Shown: one piece after another, positions 15,897-21,428 of the stretch
Position numbering within the stretch: the stretch's first letter is position 1
Layout of the letters: each line of letters opens with the position of its first letter
Translations under genes and position numbers: made by a program
The notes under the pieces: generated by a model
Database searches by the model: none
What the model was told of the DNA's origin: nothing
The model's input: the letters and a program-made list of their open reading frames with translations, nothing else
Virus record (IMG/VR): IMGVR_UViG_3300009163_000209
Span: 1 to 21,428 of that record
Strand: one strand, 5' to 3'
DNA: 21,428 nt
Source of the DNA: a virus

Positions 15897-16604
15897 TTAT
15901 CCTCCAGAGTTAAGCGTTAAATCATAGGTAGTCTCAAGTGAATCTCCACTGCTTAAGTTAATAGCAGAGAATACTGAACGGTCTAAAAGAGTCCCGCCAG
16001 CAACAGCCGCTTGAGTAAAAATACCATGCTCAGTAATAGCAGCGCTTCCATCTAAAGTATTGGTAGCAACAGTACGAAATACGTTAGCCGTGGGGTTAGA
16101 CTTAGTTCCCGTAGGGCGCACGTTGTCTGTGGCATAAGCAGTAGTAAGCTCAGAGCCAAGAGCAGTATTGGCAGCAGACTCTGCGCCAGTTCCAATCCCA
16201 ATACCATGAAAGTTAAAGTTTCCAGCACTAGCGTTGCCATTAAGTCCAGTAGCGATAGCCGCTACCCCGGCATCAGTCACAACACGCATGGAAATAATAC
16301 CAAGGTCTACAACCTCACCATCTCTGACGACAGTCCCCCAAAGCATCCCAAAAAATGTGGGAATGTTGTTGTCATAAGCCATCTTAGCTTTCTTGTAGCC
16401 ACGATAGATATTTTCCCAGTTCATAGTACGATAGTTGCGTACCTCACGGCTAAGCCGAGAATGTGGCATAGCATATTCATTAATTAACTCGTTTAAATCC
16501 GGCGAACCCTCGCTAGCGCGAATTACTTGGATACCAAGATTTCCAGCAGCTGCAAGTGAATGCGGACTATTTTGCTCTGACTTTTTAAGTCCAAAAACAG
16601 ACAT
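15897..16604 (-). CDS. Virion surface-type structural protein with beta-rich C-terminal domain (235 aa)
   Basis: A strong AGGAGG ribosome site sits six bases before ATG. Residues 1-95 are mixed and partly helical (LNELINEYAMPHSRLSREVRNYRTMNW...). From about 110 the text becomes a Gly/Ala/Thr-rich beta domain with the pattern FHGIGIGTGAESAANTALG, TAYATDNVRPTGTK, EHGIFTQAAVAGGTLLDRSVF and DSLETTYDLTL. I recall this domain from many phage structural cassettes, where it is annotated as a virion or tail-fibre-like protein. The position just after the capsid gene favours a head-surface or head-fibre role. The C-terminal Gly-Gly codons also form the ribosome site of the next gene. Confidence 0.7.
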   Translation of the reverse strand: MSVFGLKKSEQNSPHSLAAAGNLGIQVIRASEGSPDLNELINEYAMPHSRLSREVRNYRTMNWENIYRGYKKAKMAYDNNIPTFFGMLWGTVVRDGEVVDLGIISMRVVTDAGVAAIATGLNGNASAGNFNFHGIGIGTGAESAANTALGSELTTAYATDNVRPTGTKSNPTANVFRTVATNTLDGSAAITEHGIFTQAAVAGGTLLDRSVFSAINLSSGDSLETTYDLTLNSGG

Positions 16605-16641
16605 TTATTCCTCCTAAGGATGACAGGTGATTACCCTATAC

Positions 16642-16660
16642 CTAGTTTCTCACAAACTAG
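16642..16660 (-). repeat. 7-bp inverted repeat between two genes
   Basis: CTAGTTT and AAACTAG flank a 5-base loop in the gap between the 63-residue gene and the next start. No U-tract follows on the minus strand, so it is not a good terminator. A role in RNA processing or in exposing the AGGAGG ribosome site downstream is possible. Confidence 0.35.
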
Positions 16661-16661
16661 A

Positions 16662-16853
16662 CTAAGTAGCAACTTTATAATTATAATAAGAACGCAATTC
16701 ATCAGAAGATGCATTACGAAATCTTTGTGTTGACAGCAAAATTTCTGATTCTGCTTTGTAAACCAATTGATATGGATGATCGCGTGAAAAATCCACGCCA
16801 TCAGCGGTTAAATATCCAACACCAGTCTCCATATATAGCAAGACTTTTTCCAT
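16662..16853 (-). CDS. Small head-associated protein of unknown function (63 aa)
   Basis: A 63-residue protein between the capsid gene and the surface-protein genes. The text (GVGYLTADGVDFSRDHPYQL..., later FRNASSDELRSYYNYKV) reminds me of small proteins found after capsid genes in many phages, with a Gly-Tyr strand, an F-x4-P-Y/F-Q-x-V centre and a short C-terminal helix, but I cannot name a family. No clear ribosome site precedes the ATG, which sits shortly after the UUCG hairpin, so expression may be low. Function is unknown. Confidence 0.6.
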   Translation of the reverse strand: MEKVLLYMETGVGYLTADGVDFSRDHPYQLVYKAESEILLSTQRFRNASSDELRSYYNYKVAT

Positions 16854-16871
16854 CTAAACAGTATAGCAGAA

Positions 16872-16891
16872 AGCGGCCCCGAAGGGCCGCT
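16872..16891 (-). terminator. GC-rich UUCG hairpin after the capsid gene, weak terminator or RNA-stability element
   Basis: On the minus strand AGCGGCCC, TTCG, GGGCCGCT form a perfect 8-bp stem with the very stable C(UUCG)G tetraloop, about 30 bases after the capsid stop. Only TTTCTGC follows, so the U-tract is poor. It may terminate part of the transcripts, or protect the 3' end of capsid mRNA and so raise capsid over downstream genes. Confidence 0.6.
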
Positions 16892-16918
16892 CTCCATTAC
16901 GCTAATAATTATTACTAA

Positions 16919-17950
16919 TTAGAAACTACGAACCTTAATGTTCTTTACGTGAACGTAAGCCTCGGCGTTCTCAATCTGAGAAGCAACACGGATAAACTGT
17001 GTGTACTCGATTGTGTCCTTCTTCGGCTTGAACTCGCGATAAACAACGATATCACGCTGAATACCCCAAATCCTGTTGTCCGGGAATGTCAGCTCAAGCA
17101 CACCGTGGTTGCCAGCGGCACCAGAGTATGATCCAGTCTCAGTCTCGGGGAACAAAGGAACTTCCTTAAGGGTAATACCGAACGGACGGATTCCCTGGAC
17201 TACAGCGCTACCGCCTCCAGAGCCTGCACCCGTACCGGCATTGACAATAATGTCACCGAGAGTGCTTCCTGGCGAGGGAGCCCCGGTACCATCGATGATA
17301 CCAGCAGTGCCAGTATTTGATAGTGACCAAAGGTAATCCTGAAGCAGGCTTGACGAAGTGTACCATGACAGTCCACTGCGACGCTGTAGGTACTTGTTCG
17401 GAAGGTTACGAAGTGCCTTGTCGAATGTTGAGCGGCTAAGGTTTGCACCAGCCGCATCTACAACCGTGGCATTCGCACGAGCGCGAACGATGTATCCGTC
17501 AAGAGCCTTAAGCAGTGCATCTGACGAAGATACACTACCATTGATTGCAAGGTCCTCAAGGTCGTTTGCTGTCTGGCGAGCCATAAGCGAAGCGACATGA
17601 TCCTCAAGGCTTGTGCCCTCAATGTTGTCTTCCAAGCCTTCAGTTGAAAGCTCCCAGTCAAGACGAAGCTTGACCGTTGTCATCGAAATCTTGGAGAACG
17701 TGGGGTCCACGTTCGTCCCGTCATCTACCGACTCGGTGGCCTTACGCATAACGCGTGTACCAACACTAACCTTATCGATTTCTACGGTTGGGTTGTTCAT
17801 TCGCACAACACGTACATCGTTAAGGAGTACTGACTGCTCTACCAAGTAGTCAAGGAAACGATTGGCTTGCTGGGGCTTAAGAACCCCTCCGCCACCGGCA
17901 CCAAGTTGCGTAGTAGAAACAACCTTCTCTAATAGTTCTCTAGAACTCAT
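16919..17950 (-). CDS. Major capsid protein, HK97 fold (343 aa)
   Basis: This should be the main shell protein. It lies directly after the protease-scaffold gene, 16 bases downstream, with a very strong ribosome site (TAGGAGGT, eight bases from ATG). Length is typical. Visible features: a helical N-arm (LLEKVVSTTQLG), an extended stretch VEIDKVSVGTRVMRKATE at about 55-72, the helix-rich LSTEGLEDNIEGTSLEDHV at about 100-119, then DLEDLAINGS. A Gly/Ser-rich loop follows at about 240-250, and the protein ends in beta-rich text. It resembles the capsid family grouped with P2 capsids in my recall, but that sub-family is uncertain. There is no N-terminal delta domain, matching a separately supplied scaffold. 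Codons look richer in G/C third positions than in neighbours, as often seen in abundant proteins. Confidence 0.9.
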   Translation of the reverse strand: MSSRELLEKVVSTTQLGAGGGGVLKPQQANRFLDYLVEQSVLLNDVRVVRMNNPTVEIDKVSVGTRVMRKATESVDDGTNVDPTFSKISMTTVKLRLDWELSTEGLEDNIEGTSLEDHVASLMARQTANDLEDLAINGSVSSSDALLKALDGYIVRARANATVVDAAGANLSRSTFDKALRNLPNKYLQRRSGLSWYTSSSLLQDYLWSLSNTGTAGIIDGTGAPSPGSTLGDIIVNAGTGAGSGGGSAVVQGIRPFGITLKEVPLFPETETGSYSGAAGNHGVLELTFPDNRIWGIQRDIVVYREFKPKKDTIEYTQFIRVASQIENAEAYVHVKNIKVRSF

Positions 17951-17966
17951 TTTATATTACCTCCTA

Positions 17967-18269
17967 TTAGGACTCGTAGCCCAAAGCTTCTGCGATTTGC
18001 ACTGGTACGAAGATGCCGCCCCAGAAAGACTCAGCCTTCTTCTCGATGATTGACTCATCGCTTGTAACTTCTTCATCTACTGACTTCTTAACAGCTCCAG
18101 CATCCTCGACCTTTTCAATACGGTCGGCAACGCCTTCAACCTTGTCATCAACAGACTTTGTAACTTCTGCCAGCTTCTCATCCACTGACTCAATTACTTC
18201 TTCCTTCATCTTGCTGATTTTCTCATCTAGAAGGGTACTAAGGCCCTCCATGAGCTTTTCAATATCCAT
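17967..18269 (-). CDS. Possible second, shorter internal-start product: coiled-coil core (100 aa)
   Basis: A second in-frame ATG at 18269-18267 has GGAGGT six bases upstream, a well-placed ribosome site. The product (MDIEKLMEGLSTLLDEK...) is residues 509-608 of the protease-scaffold protein: the coiled coil with repeated KSVDxKVE-type heptads plus the aromatic C-terminus, without the zinc ribbon. This is close to the minimal size of a helical scaffold core. As with the longer product, the motif falls on Gly codons, so chance cannot be excluded. Confidence 0.35.
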   Translation of the reverse strand: MDIEKLMEGLSTLLDEKISKMKEEVIESVDEKLAEVTKSVDDKVEGVADRIEKVEDAGAVKKSVDEEVTSDESIIEKKAESFWGGIFVPVQIAEALGYES

Positions 18270-18755
18270 ATCGATACCTCCATCGTTTTCACCATCGGTG
18301 ATTATTTCATCTGAATCATCAGACTTAGTTACACTATCGCCAGAAGCTTCCATTGCCGCCCCACAGTCGCTGCAGTATGATGCGGAAGCATCACACATAG
18401 AACCACAGTCAGGACAAGCCATTTCTGAACCTGAAGCATCTTCACTATCATCTCCAATTTCTACGGAAACGATAGCAATTTCAGCTTCAGCTTTAGCGAT
18501 AGAAGTTACATCATCTGCTTTTTCGATATCAGTGTTACGCCCAACATAAATATTTACGTTAGGTGCTCCCTGAGTATTTGATGAAACAGAATTATCTGCG
18601 GACATCCCATCGGCATCGATTGACTTAGAAACATCATTGGATGTCTCTCCGTTGATCCAAGTAATAAACTTGGTAATCAAACCAACCTTTGCGTTATCGG
18701 ATAATGTCTGCACAGACTCTACTGTATCATCTGATACGTTTTCATGCAAATCCAT
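17967..18755 (-). CDS. Nested in-frame scaffold protein from an internal start (262 aa)
   Basis: Inside the protease gene the minus strand reads ATAGGAGGCAAT directly before ATG at 18755-18753, a full AGGAGG ribosome site four bases from the start. The frame is that of the large protein, so the product is its residues 347-608 (MDLHENVSDD...), beginning exactly where the extra conserved module ends. It carries the zinc ribbon and the coiled coil but not the protease. Phages such as lambda make their scaffold (Nu3) this way from inside the protease gene (C), giving many scaffolds per protease. The caution is that the GGAGG also encodes Gly-Gly. Confidence 0.6.
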   Translation of the reverse strand: MDLHENVSDDTVESVQTLSDNAKVGLITKFITWINGETSNDVSKSIDADGMSADNSVSSNTQGAPNVNIYVGRNTDIEKADDVTSIAKAEAEIAIVSVEIGDDSEDASGSEMACPDCGSMCDASASYCSDCGAAMEASGDSVTKSDDSDEIITDGENDGGIDMDIEKLMEGLSTLLDEKISKMKEEVIESVDEKLAEVTKSVDDKVEGVADRIEKVEDAGAVKKSVDEEVTSDESIIEKKAESFWGGIFVPVQIAEALGYES

Positions 18756-19793
18756 ATTGCCTCCTATAGAATGTTTATTTAAATCCTCATAAGATTTATT
18801 TGTCTCATTCTCATTTTTTCTTTTCATACGGTCAGAAATAGAGTTAGCCCAAGTTCTGCCAGCGTCTCCGCCCCACAGAGCCCAAGCTATTCTCCCGGCA
18901 GATGGAAAACCATCTTCACCGGGCGACCAACCTTGACCTTTTTTATCAACTTCGTGTCTTGCAAAGTAACTAACCATTCTATTAATAGTATCAAGAGGAA
19001 GTTGCTTACCGTTAGATAAGTCACGAGCTCGTGCTACTCCTATAGCAGTTCCACCACGATTAAATTCTTTGCGCCACTCCAAACCCTTACGAGCTTCAGA
19101 ACGAGCACCTTGTGGTGGACTAAAACCATCACTGGCTTTTTTCATTTCGGTTTGTACTACTTTAACTATAACATCAATATCGAGTTCATCAACAATTCCA
19201 ACTTCTCTCATAGCATCGCCATGATCGCAGTTAGCATTATCAATTTTAGCAACTCCATGTCTGTCACAGTAAAAAACTTTATACTTAGCAAGATCGTAAG
19301 TAAGGGAACCATCAGGAGCCCTTTTAACCATTGTTACAACAGCGGCAGGATTGCCCATGTTGTCTACAAGACTAAGTTCATTCAGCTCATACTGATTGAT
19401 TCGTCTTATAGTTCGATTACTAATTTTATCCATGTCTTCTGACGATTTTACAATACGTCCACCGACAGAAAAACCCTTCAGGGTTCCGTCAAGGATTTTT
19501 TCCCAAGTATCTTGGGCACCTTTGGAAATGTAGGCATCAACCTCAAATCCTCGATACTCTCGACCTTGGTAGGGAACCATGACGGGGCGATAATTAATTG
19601 CTTTACCGACAGCCTTTGGTGCATGCATTTCTCGGATATTTCCTACCCAATTCTTGAATGCATCAGCAGAAGCGGCATACTCAATTAAATCCCCTGAAGG
19701 ATCTACATTATCAGCAGTTGCATAACCTGTCACAATGCGACGAGCTATATCAACTTTGCTGAATGGGATAGATAATGTAATTTCATTTGACAT
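17967..19793 (-). CDS. Prohead protease-scaffold fusion with an extra conserved module and a zinc ribbon (608 aa)
   Basis: This protein should process and shape the procapsid. Residues 1-160 look like the HK97-type prohead serine protease (U35): His57 in REMHAPKAVGKA, Ser109 in LKGFSVGGR, then ELNELSLVDN at 137-145. Residues 176-191 hold a C-x2-H...C-x-H knuckle. Residues 236-317 form a separate conserved module with RGGTAIGVARARDL, SYFARHEVDKK and PSAGRIAWALWGGDAG, which I recall from environmental phage head genes without a known role. The C-terminal 262 residues look like a scaffold: acidic and Ser-rich, with a zinc ribbon (C460, C463, C474, C477), a Glu/Lys/Val-rich coiled coil at about 505-590 and an aromatic tail (ESFWGGIFVP). 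The start has the ribosome site TAGGGAGA. Two internal starts probably release the scaffold as separate products. U35 proteases are commonly 180-250 residues, so this is unusually long. Confidence 0.88.
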   Translation of the reverse strand: MSNEITLSIPFSKVDIARRIVTGYATADNVDPSGDLIEYAASADAFKNWVGNIREMHAPKAVGKAINYRPVMVPYQGREYRGFEVDAYISKGAQDTWEKILDGTLKGFSVGGRIVKSSEDMDKISNRTIRRINQYELNELSLVDNMGNPAAVVTMVKRAPDGSLTYDLAKYKVFYCDRHGVAKIDNANCDHGDAMREVGIVDELDIDVIVKVVQTEMKKASDGFSPPQGARSEARKGLEWRKEFNRGGTAIGVARARDLSNGKQLPLDTINRMVSYFARHEVDKKGQGWSPGEDGFPSAGRIAWALWGGDAGRTWANSISDRMKRKNENETNKSYEDLNKHSIGGNMDLHENVSDDTVESVQTLSDNAKVGLITKFITWINGETSNDVSKSIDADGMSADNSVSSNTQGAPNVNIYVGRNTDIEKADDVTSIAKAEAEIAIVSVEIGDDSEDASGSEMACPDCGSMCDASASYCSDCGAAMEASGDSVTKSDDSDEIITDGENDGGIDMDIEKLMEGLSTLLDEKISKMKEEVIESVDEKLAEVTKSVDDKVEGVADRIEKVEDAGAVKKSVDEEVTSDESIIEKKAESFWGGIFVPVQIAEALGYES

Positions 19794-19867
19794 TTATATA
19801 TATCTCCCTACTAGCAATATGTGGCAATACTGCAGATTGGGATAGCAACGGCTATGTTGTCCCCTGA

Positions 19868-19896
19868 AGCATACCAGAAGATATGACATATGTCAA
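19868..19896 (-). promoter_or_regulatory. Sigma70-like promoter upstream of the protease-scaffold-capsid genes
   Basis: On the minus strand TTGACA (19896-19891) is followed after exactly 17 bases by TATGCT (19873-19868), which is preceded by TGG, an extended -10 motif. The -35 is a perfect consensus match and the -10 matches TATAAT in four of six positions. It lies in the only sizeable gap in the right half (19794-19896, 103 bases) and points at the protease-scaffold gene. The leader of roughly 70 bases contains a small hairpin (ATAGC CGTT GCTAT) and ends in the ribosome site TAGGGAGA. Activity is inferred from sequence alone. Confidence 0.6.
19884..19895. promoter_or_regulatory. 12-bp perfect palindrome overlapping the -35, possible operator
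   Basis: TGACATATGTCA reads the same on both strands and overlaps five of the six bases of the candidate -35 (TTGACA). A dimeric regulator bound here would compete with RNA polymerase. No second copy was seen in the window. Such a palindrome can arise by chance in AT-rich DNA, so the operator role is inference. Confidence 0.35.
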
Positions 19897-20130
19897 CTAG
19901 CCAAATACAATATAACTAACAGTGCTTGTGCCAATAGTTGCAGTCTGATAGTTTCCCTCAACTGTAACATATTGTGGAGCAGAAGCTGGTAAATATATTG
20001 TATATTTACCGTCCAAGAGAACAGTGGCAGCAGCGGCTGCTGAAAACATCCATTTCTTGGTTCTGTTGGTTACAGTAATGGTATTAGTAGATGCAGCTTG
20101 CCCTGAAGCAATAACTTGTGCAATTTCCAT
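19897..20130 (-). CDS. Small conserved-looking structural protein of unknown function (77 aa)
   Basis: I do not recognise this protein. It starts one base after the portal stop and has a good ribosome site (GGGAAAGAGG, a few bases before ATG). The sequence alternates Thr/Val/Ile-rich strands with a short Ala run (SAAAAATVLLDGKYTIYLP), which suggests a small all-beta fold without signal peptide or membrane segment. Its place between portal and protease is one where phages put small head proteins, so a minor head or decoration role is possible. Its TAG is followed directly by the TTGACA of a candidate promoter. The clear ribosome site and tight spacing support it being a real gene; the function is open. 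Confidence 0.75.
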   Translation of the reverse strand: MEIAQVIASGQAASTNTITVTNRTKKWMFSAAAAATVLLDGKYTIYLPASAPQYVTVEGNYQTATIGTSTVSYIVFG

Positions 20131-20131
20131 T

Positions 20132-21428
20132 TTAACCTCTTTCCCTTACGCCCTGAGTATCTTGGGCTTCACCGCGTTCTTGCCCCGTACCATCAGTCTT
20201 AGGAGTAGCATTAGAGCCATTATCCTGACCTGACTTAGGTGGAGTTCCAAACATTGCATTAGTATTTCCAGTACCATCCGCAGCAGGCTTTCCAGCTTGC
20301 TGCAGTTTCAAGTTAGTGGGGTACATCAATACTTCATCTCCACCAGCAATTGCTGGCAAACCTACCTGAGTTCTTACCTCATTGGGAGTAATAACCTCAG
20401 TACGAAGATAACGATCATGAATTCTAGACCGCAAATCTTCATCGATAATATCTAGCTGCTCGAAGAAGAACAAGAACAAGTCACTAAACTCGGTGACAAT
20501 TCTGTTGATTTTCTTTTCAGCAATGACCTGATCTGGACTCACAACTTGAGTCTTGAATGTCTTATCAGCATCACGAGCGACTGCCATGTTTGCGTTATCA
20601 TAAACTCCGACCTTAGTTGGTGGGACACGATACGCAGAAATTATTTCGTCTCTGTTGGACTTTCGGTACTGGTCGAACGAGCCTTCCTGTACTCCGGCCT
20701 CAAGCTTCTCAAATCGGATATCAGCATCATTGTTAGATCCAATAGTCGCAGGGATAGGAACAACGAGTGTTCCGTGATTTCGGCCTTTAACTTCTTTCTT
20801 AAAATACGTAATAAGTTCACGTTTTGAGGCTTCACTTAACTTTACCCCCTTCAAGATAATAGCATAACGGGGAATAGCCTTATTTTCAAAATAATCAATG
20901 TTGTATTCTTTAGCAAACTTATCTCCCACAATAGCTGAGATTACAGAAACTGAAGGTGGGATTCCATAGAAAGTATGATTTGGGCTATAAACTTTAAAAT
21001 GCAAAATTTCATTGGGCTTGGGGTCGTCGCCAATTGGGTCTTTAGTCTCAGAGTCGCCAAAGTTCCTAAAGAAAATAGCAACACGATTAGCTAACTGAAC
21101 GTACCCATCTCGTTCTTTCCTAACTCGCATAAGGCGACTAGGAATATGTCCAACATACCCAACTTTACCAGAGTTAGTGCGGCCAATTTCCATGTATCCG
21201 TTTCCAGTTACAAGCATATCGGTCCAAATTTTAACCATTGTCTCAGTAAAAGTTTCTTCTTCATTAAAAGACTCAAAAAGAAGTTCCAGACGATCCTGCT
21301 CAGACTGATGCATATTGCGAATACGGTCTGCTTTCTCGGCATTAGTCGCAGACCGAGAAACTCTTTTCTCTGCCTTGGTTGTGGGTTTCCAGTTAAAGCC
21401 AAGTCCAACAGTATTCATAACACGAGCA
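20132..21428 (-). CDS. Phage portal protein, N-terminus cut off by the window edge
   Basis: The portal is the dodecameric ring at the capsid vertex through which DNA is packaged and ejected. About 431 codons are visible and the frame stays open (Ala-Arg-Val) before the Met at 21418, so the true start probably lies beyond the right edge. The text reads like HK97/PBSX-type portals: TGNGYMEIGR near visible residue 75, LHFKVYSPNHTFYGIPP near 145, then a stem/clip-like section, and ISAYRVPPTKVGV near 270 with a following helix ending in NRIV. The last 60 or so residues are Gly/Asn/Pro/Gln-rich and probably disordered. The next gene starts one base after its TAA, so the two are translated together. 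Family assignment rests on motif recall, not a search. Confidence 0.92.
   Translation of the reverse strand, partial: ARVMNTVGLGFNWKPTTKAEKRVSRSATNAEKADRIRNMHQSEQDRLELLFESFNEEETFTETMVKIWTDMLVTGNGYMEIGRTNSGKVGYVGHIPSRLMRVRKERDGYVQLANRVAIFFRNFGDSETKDPIGDDPKPNEILHFKVYSPNHTFYGIPPSVSVISAIVGDKFAKEYNIDYFENKAIPRYAIILKGVKLSEASKRELITYFKKEVKGRNHGTLVVPIPATIGSNNDADIRFEKLEAGVQEGSFDQYRKSNRDEIISAYRVPPTKVGVYDNANMAVARDADKTFKTQVVSPDQVIAEKKINRIVTEFSDLFLFFFEQLDIIDEDLRSRIHDRYLRTEVITPNEVRTQVGLPAIAGGDEVLMYPTNLKLQQAGKPAADGTGNTNAMFGTPPKSGQDNGSNATPKTDGTGQERGEAQDTQGVRERG

Noticed and set aside
16860-16868. Extended -10-like TGC-TATACT after the capsid hairpin
   Set aside because: The -35 position falls in the GC hairpin with no match, and the start point would fall on the ATG itself.
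18013-18549. 178-codon plus-strand open frame opposite the scaffold
   Set aside because: Ser-rich reverse reading of the Glu/Asp/Lys-rich scaffold; no independent signal.
1-21428. tRNA genes, CRISPR arrays, insertion sequences, integrase or attachment sites
   Set aside because: None seen: no regularly spaced direct repeats in DNA, no transposase or recombinase motifs, and almost every base is in structural genes.

Overview
This window is a continuous structural-gene cluster of a tailed double-stranded DNA bacteriophage or prophage. Every convincing gene lies on the minus strand, so the transcript runs from the right edge to the left edge. The genes are packed end to end, mostly with 1-8 base overlaps or a few bases between them, and there is no gene-free stretch over 300 bases. 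There is a tail tube but no sheath gene, a -1 frameshifted tail chaperone pair and a 2473-residue tape measure, so a long non-contractile tail (siphovirus-like) is the best reading. No integrase, repressor, lysin, terminase, tRNA, CRISPR or host gene is visible. Terminase would be expected beyond the right edge and the rest of the tail tip beyond the left edge. The host cannot be read directly. The AT-leaning composition, strong AGGAGG-type ribosome sites and E. coli-like -35/-10 elements fit many bacteria; freshwater actinobacterial or Gram-positive hosts are only a guess.

Head region, in transcription order: a portal truncated by the right edge; a 77-residue unknown protein; a sigma70-like promoter with a 12-bp palindrome on its -35; a 608-residue protease-scaffold protein; and the HK97-fold major capsid protein, followed by a UUCG hairpin. 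The protease-scaffold has two in-frame internal starts with good ribosome sites, so one gene probably makes both the protease and a separate scaffold, in the style of lambda C/Nu3. It also carries a conserved extra module and a zinc ribbon.

Middle region (about 12.1-16.9 kb): a small protein, then a block of virion-surface-type genes: a 235-residue beta-rich protein, a 149-residue decoration-like protein, an unrecognised 219-residue protein, a 510-residue Ser/Thr/Ala-rich adhesin-like protein, and a 397-residue protein of about 16 basic Ser-rich repeats with no Asp or Glu in its first 289 residues. Their place between capsid and neck suggests head decoration or head fibres. A 98-residue Ig-like protein follows, whose fold seems repeated at the N-terminus of the next gene, the head-tail adaptor.

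Neck and tail region (about 0-11.7 kb): adaptor, stopper-like, gp10-like and tail-terminator-like proteins, a 65-residue protein, the major tail tube protein, chaperones G and GT joined by a textbook -1 frameshift (C CCA AAC plus a long stem-loop), the tape measure, a minor tail protein, and the first 14 codons of the next tail gene. The tape-measure gene holds a perfect 19-bp inverted repeat next to a linker-flanked domain.
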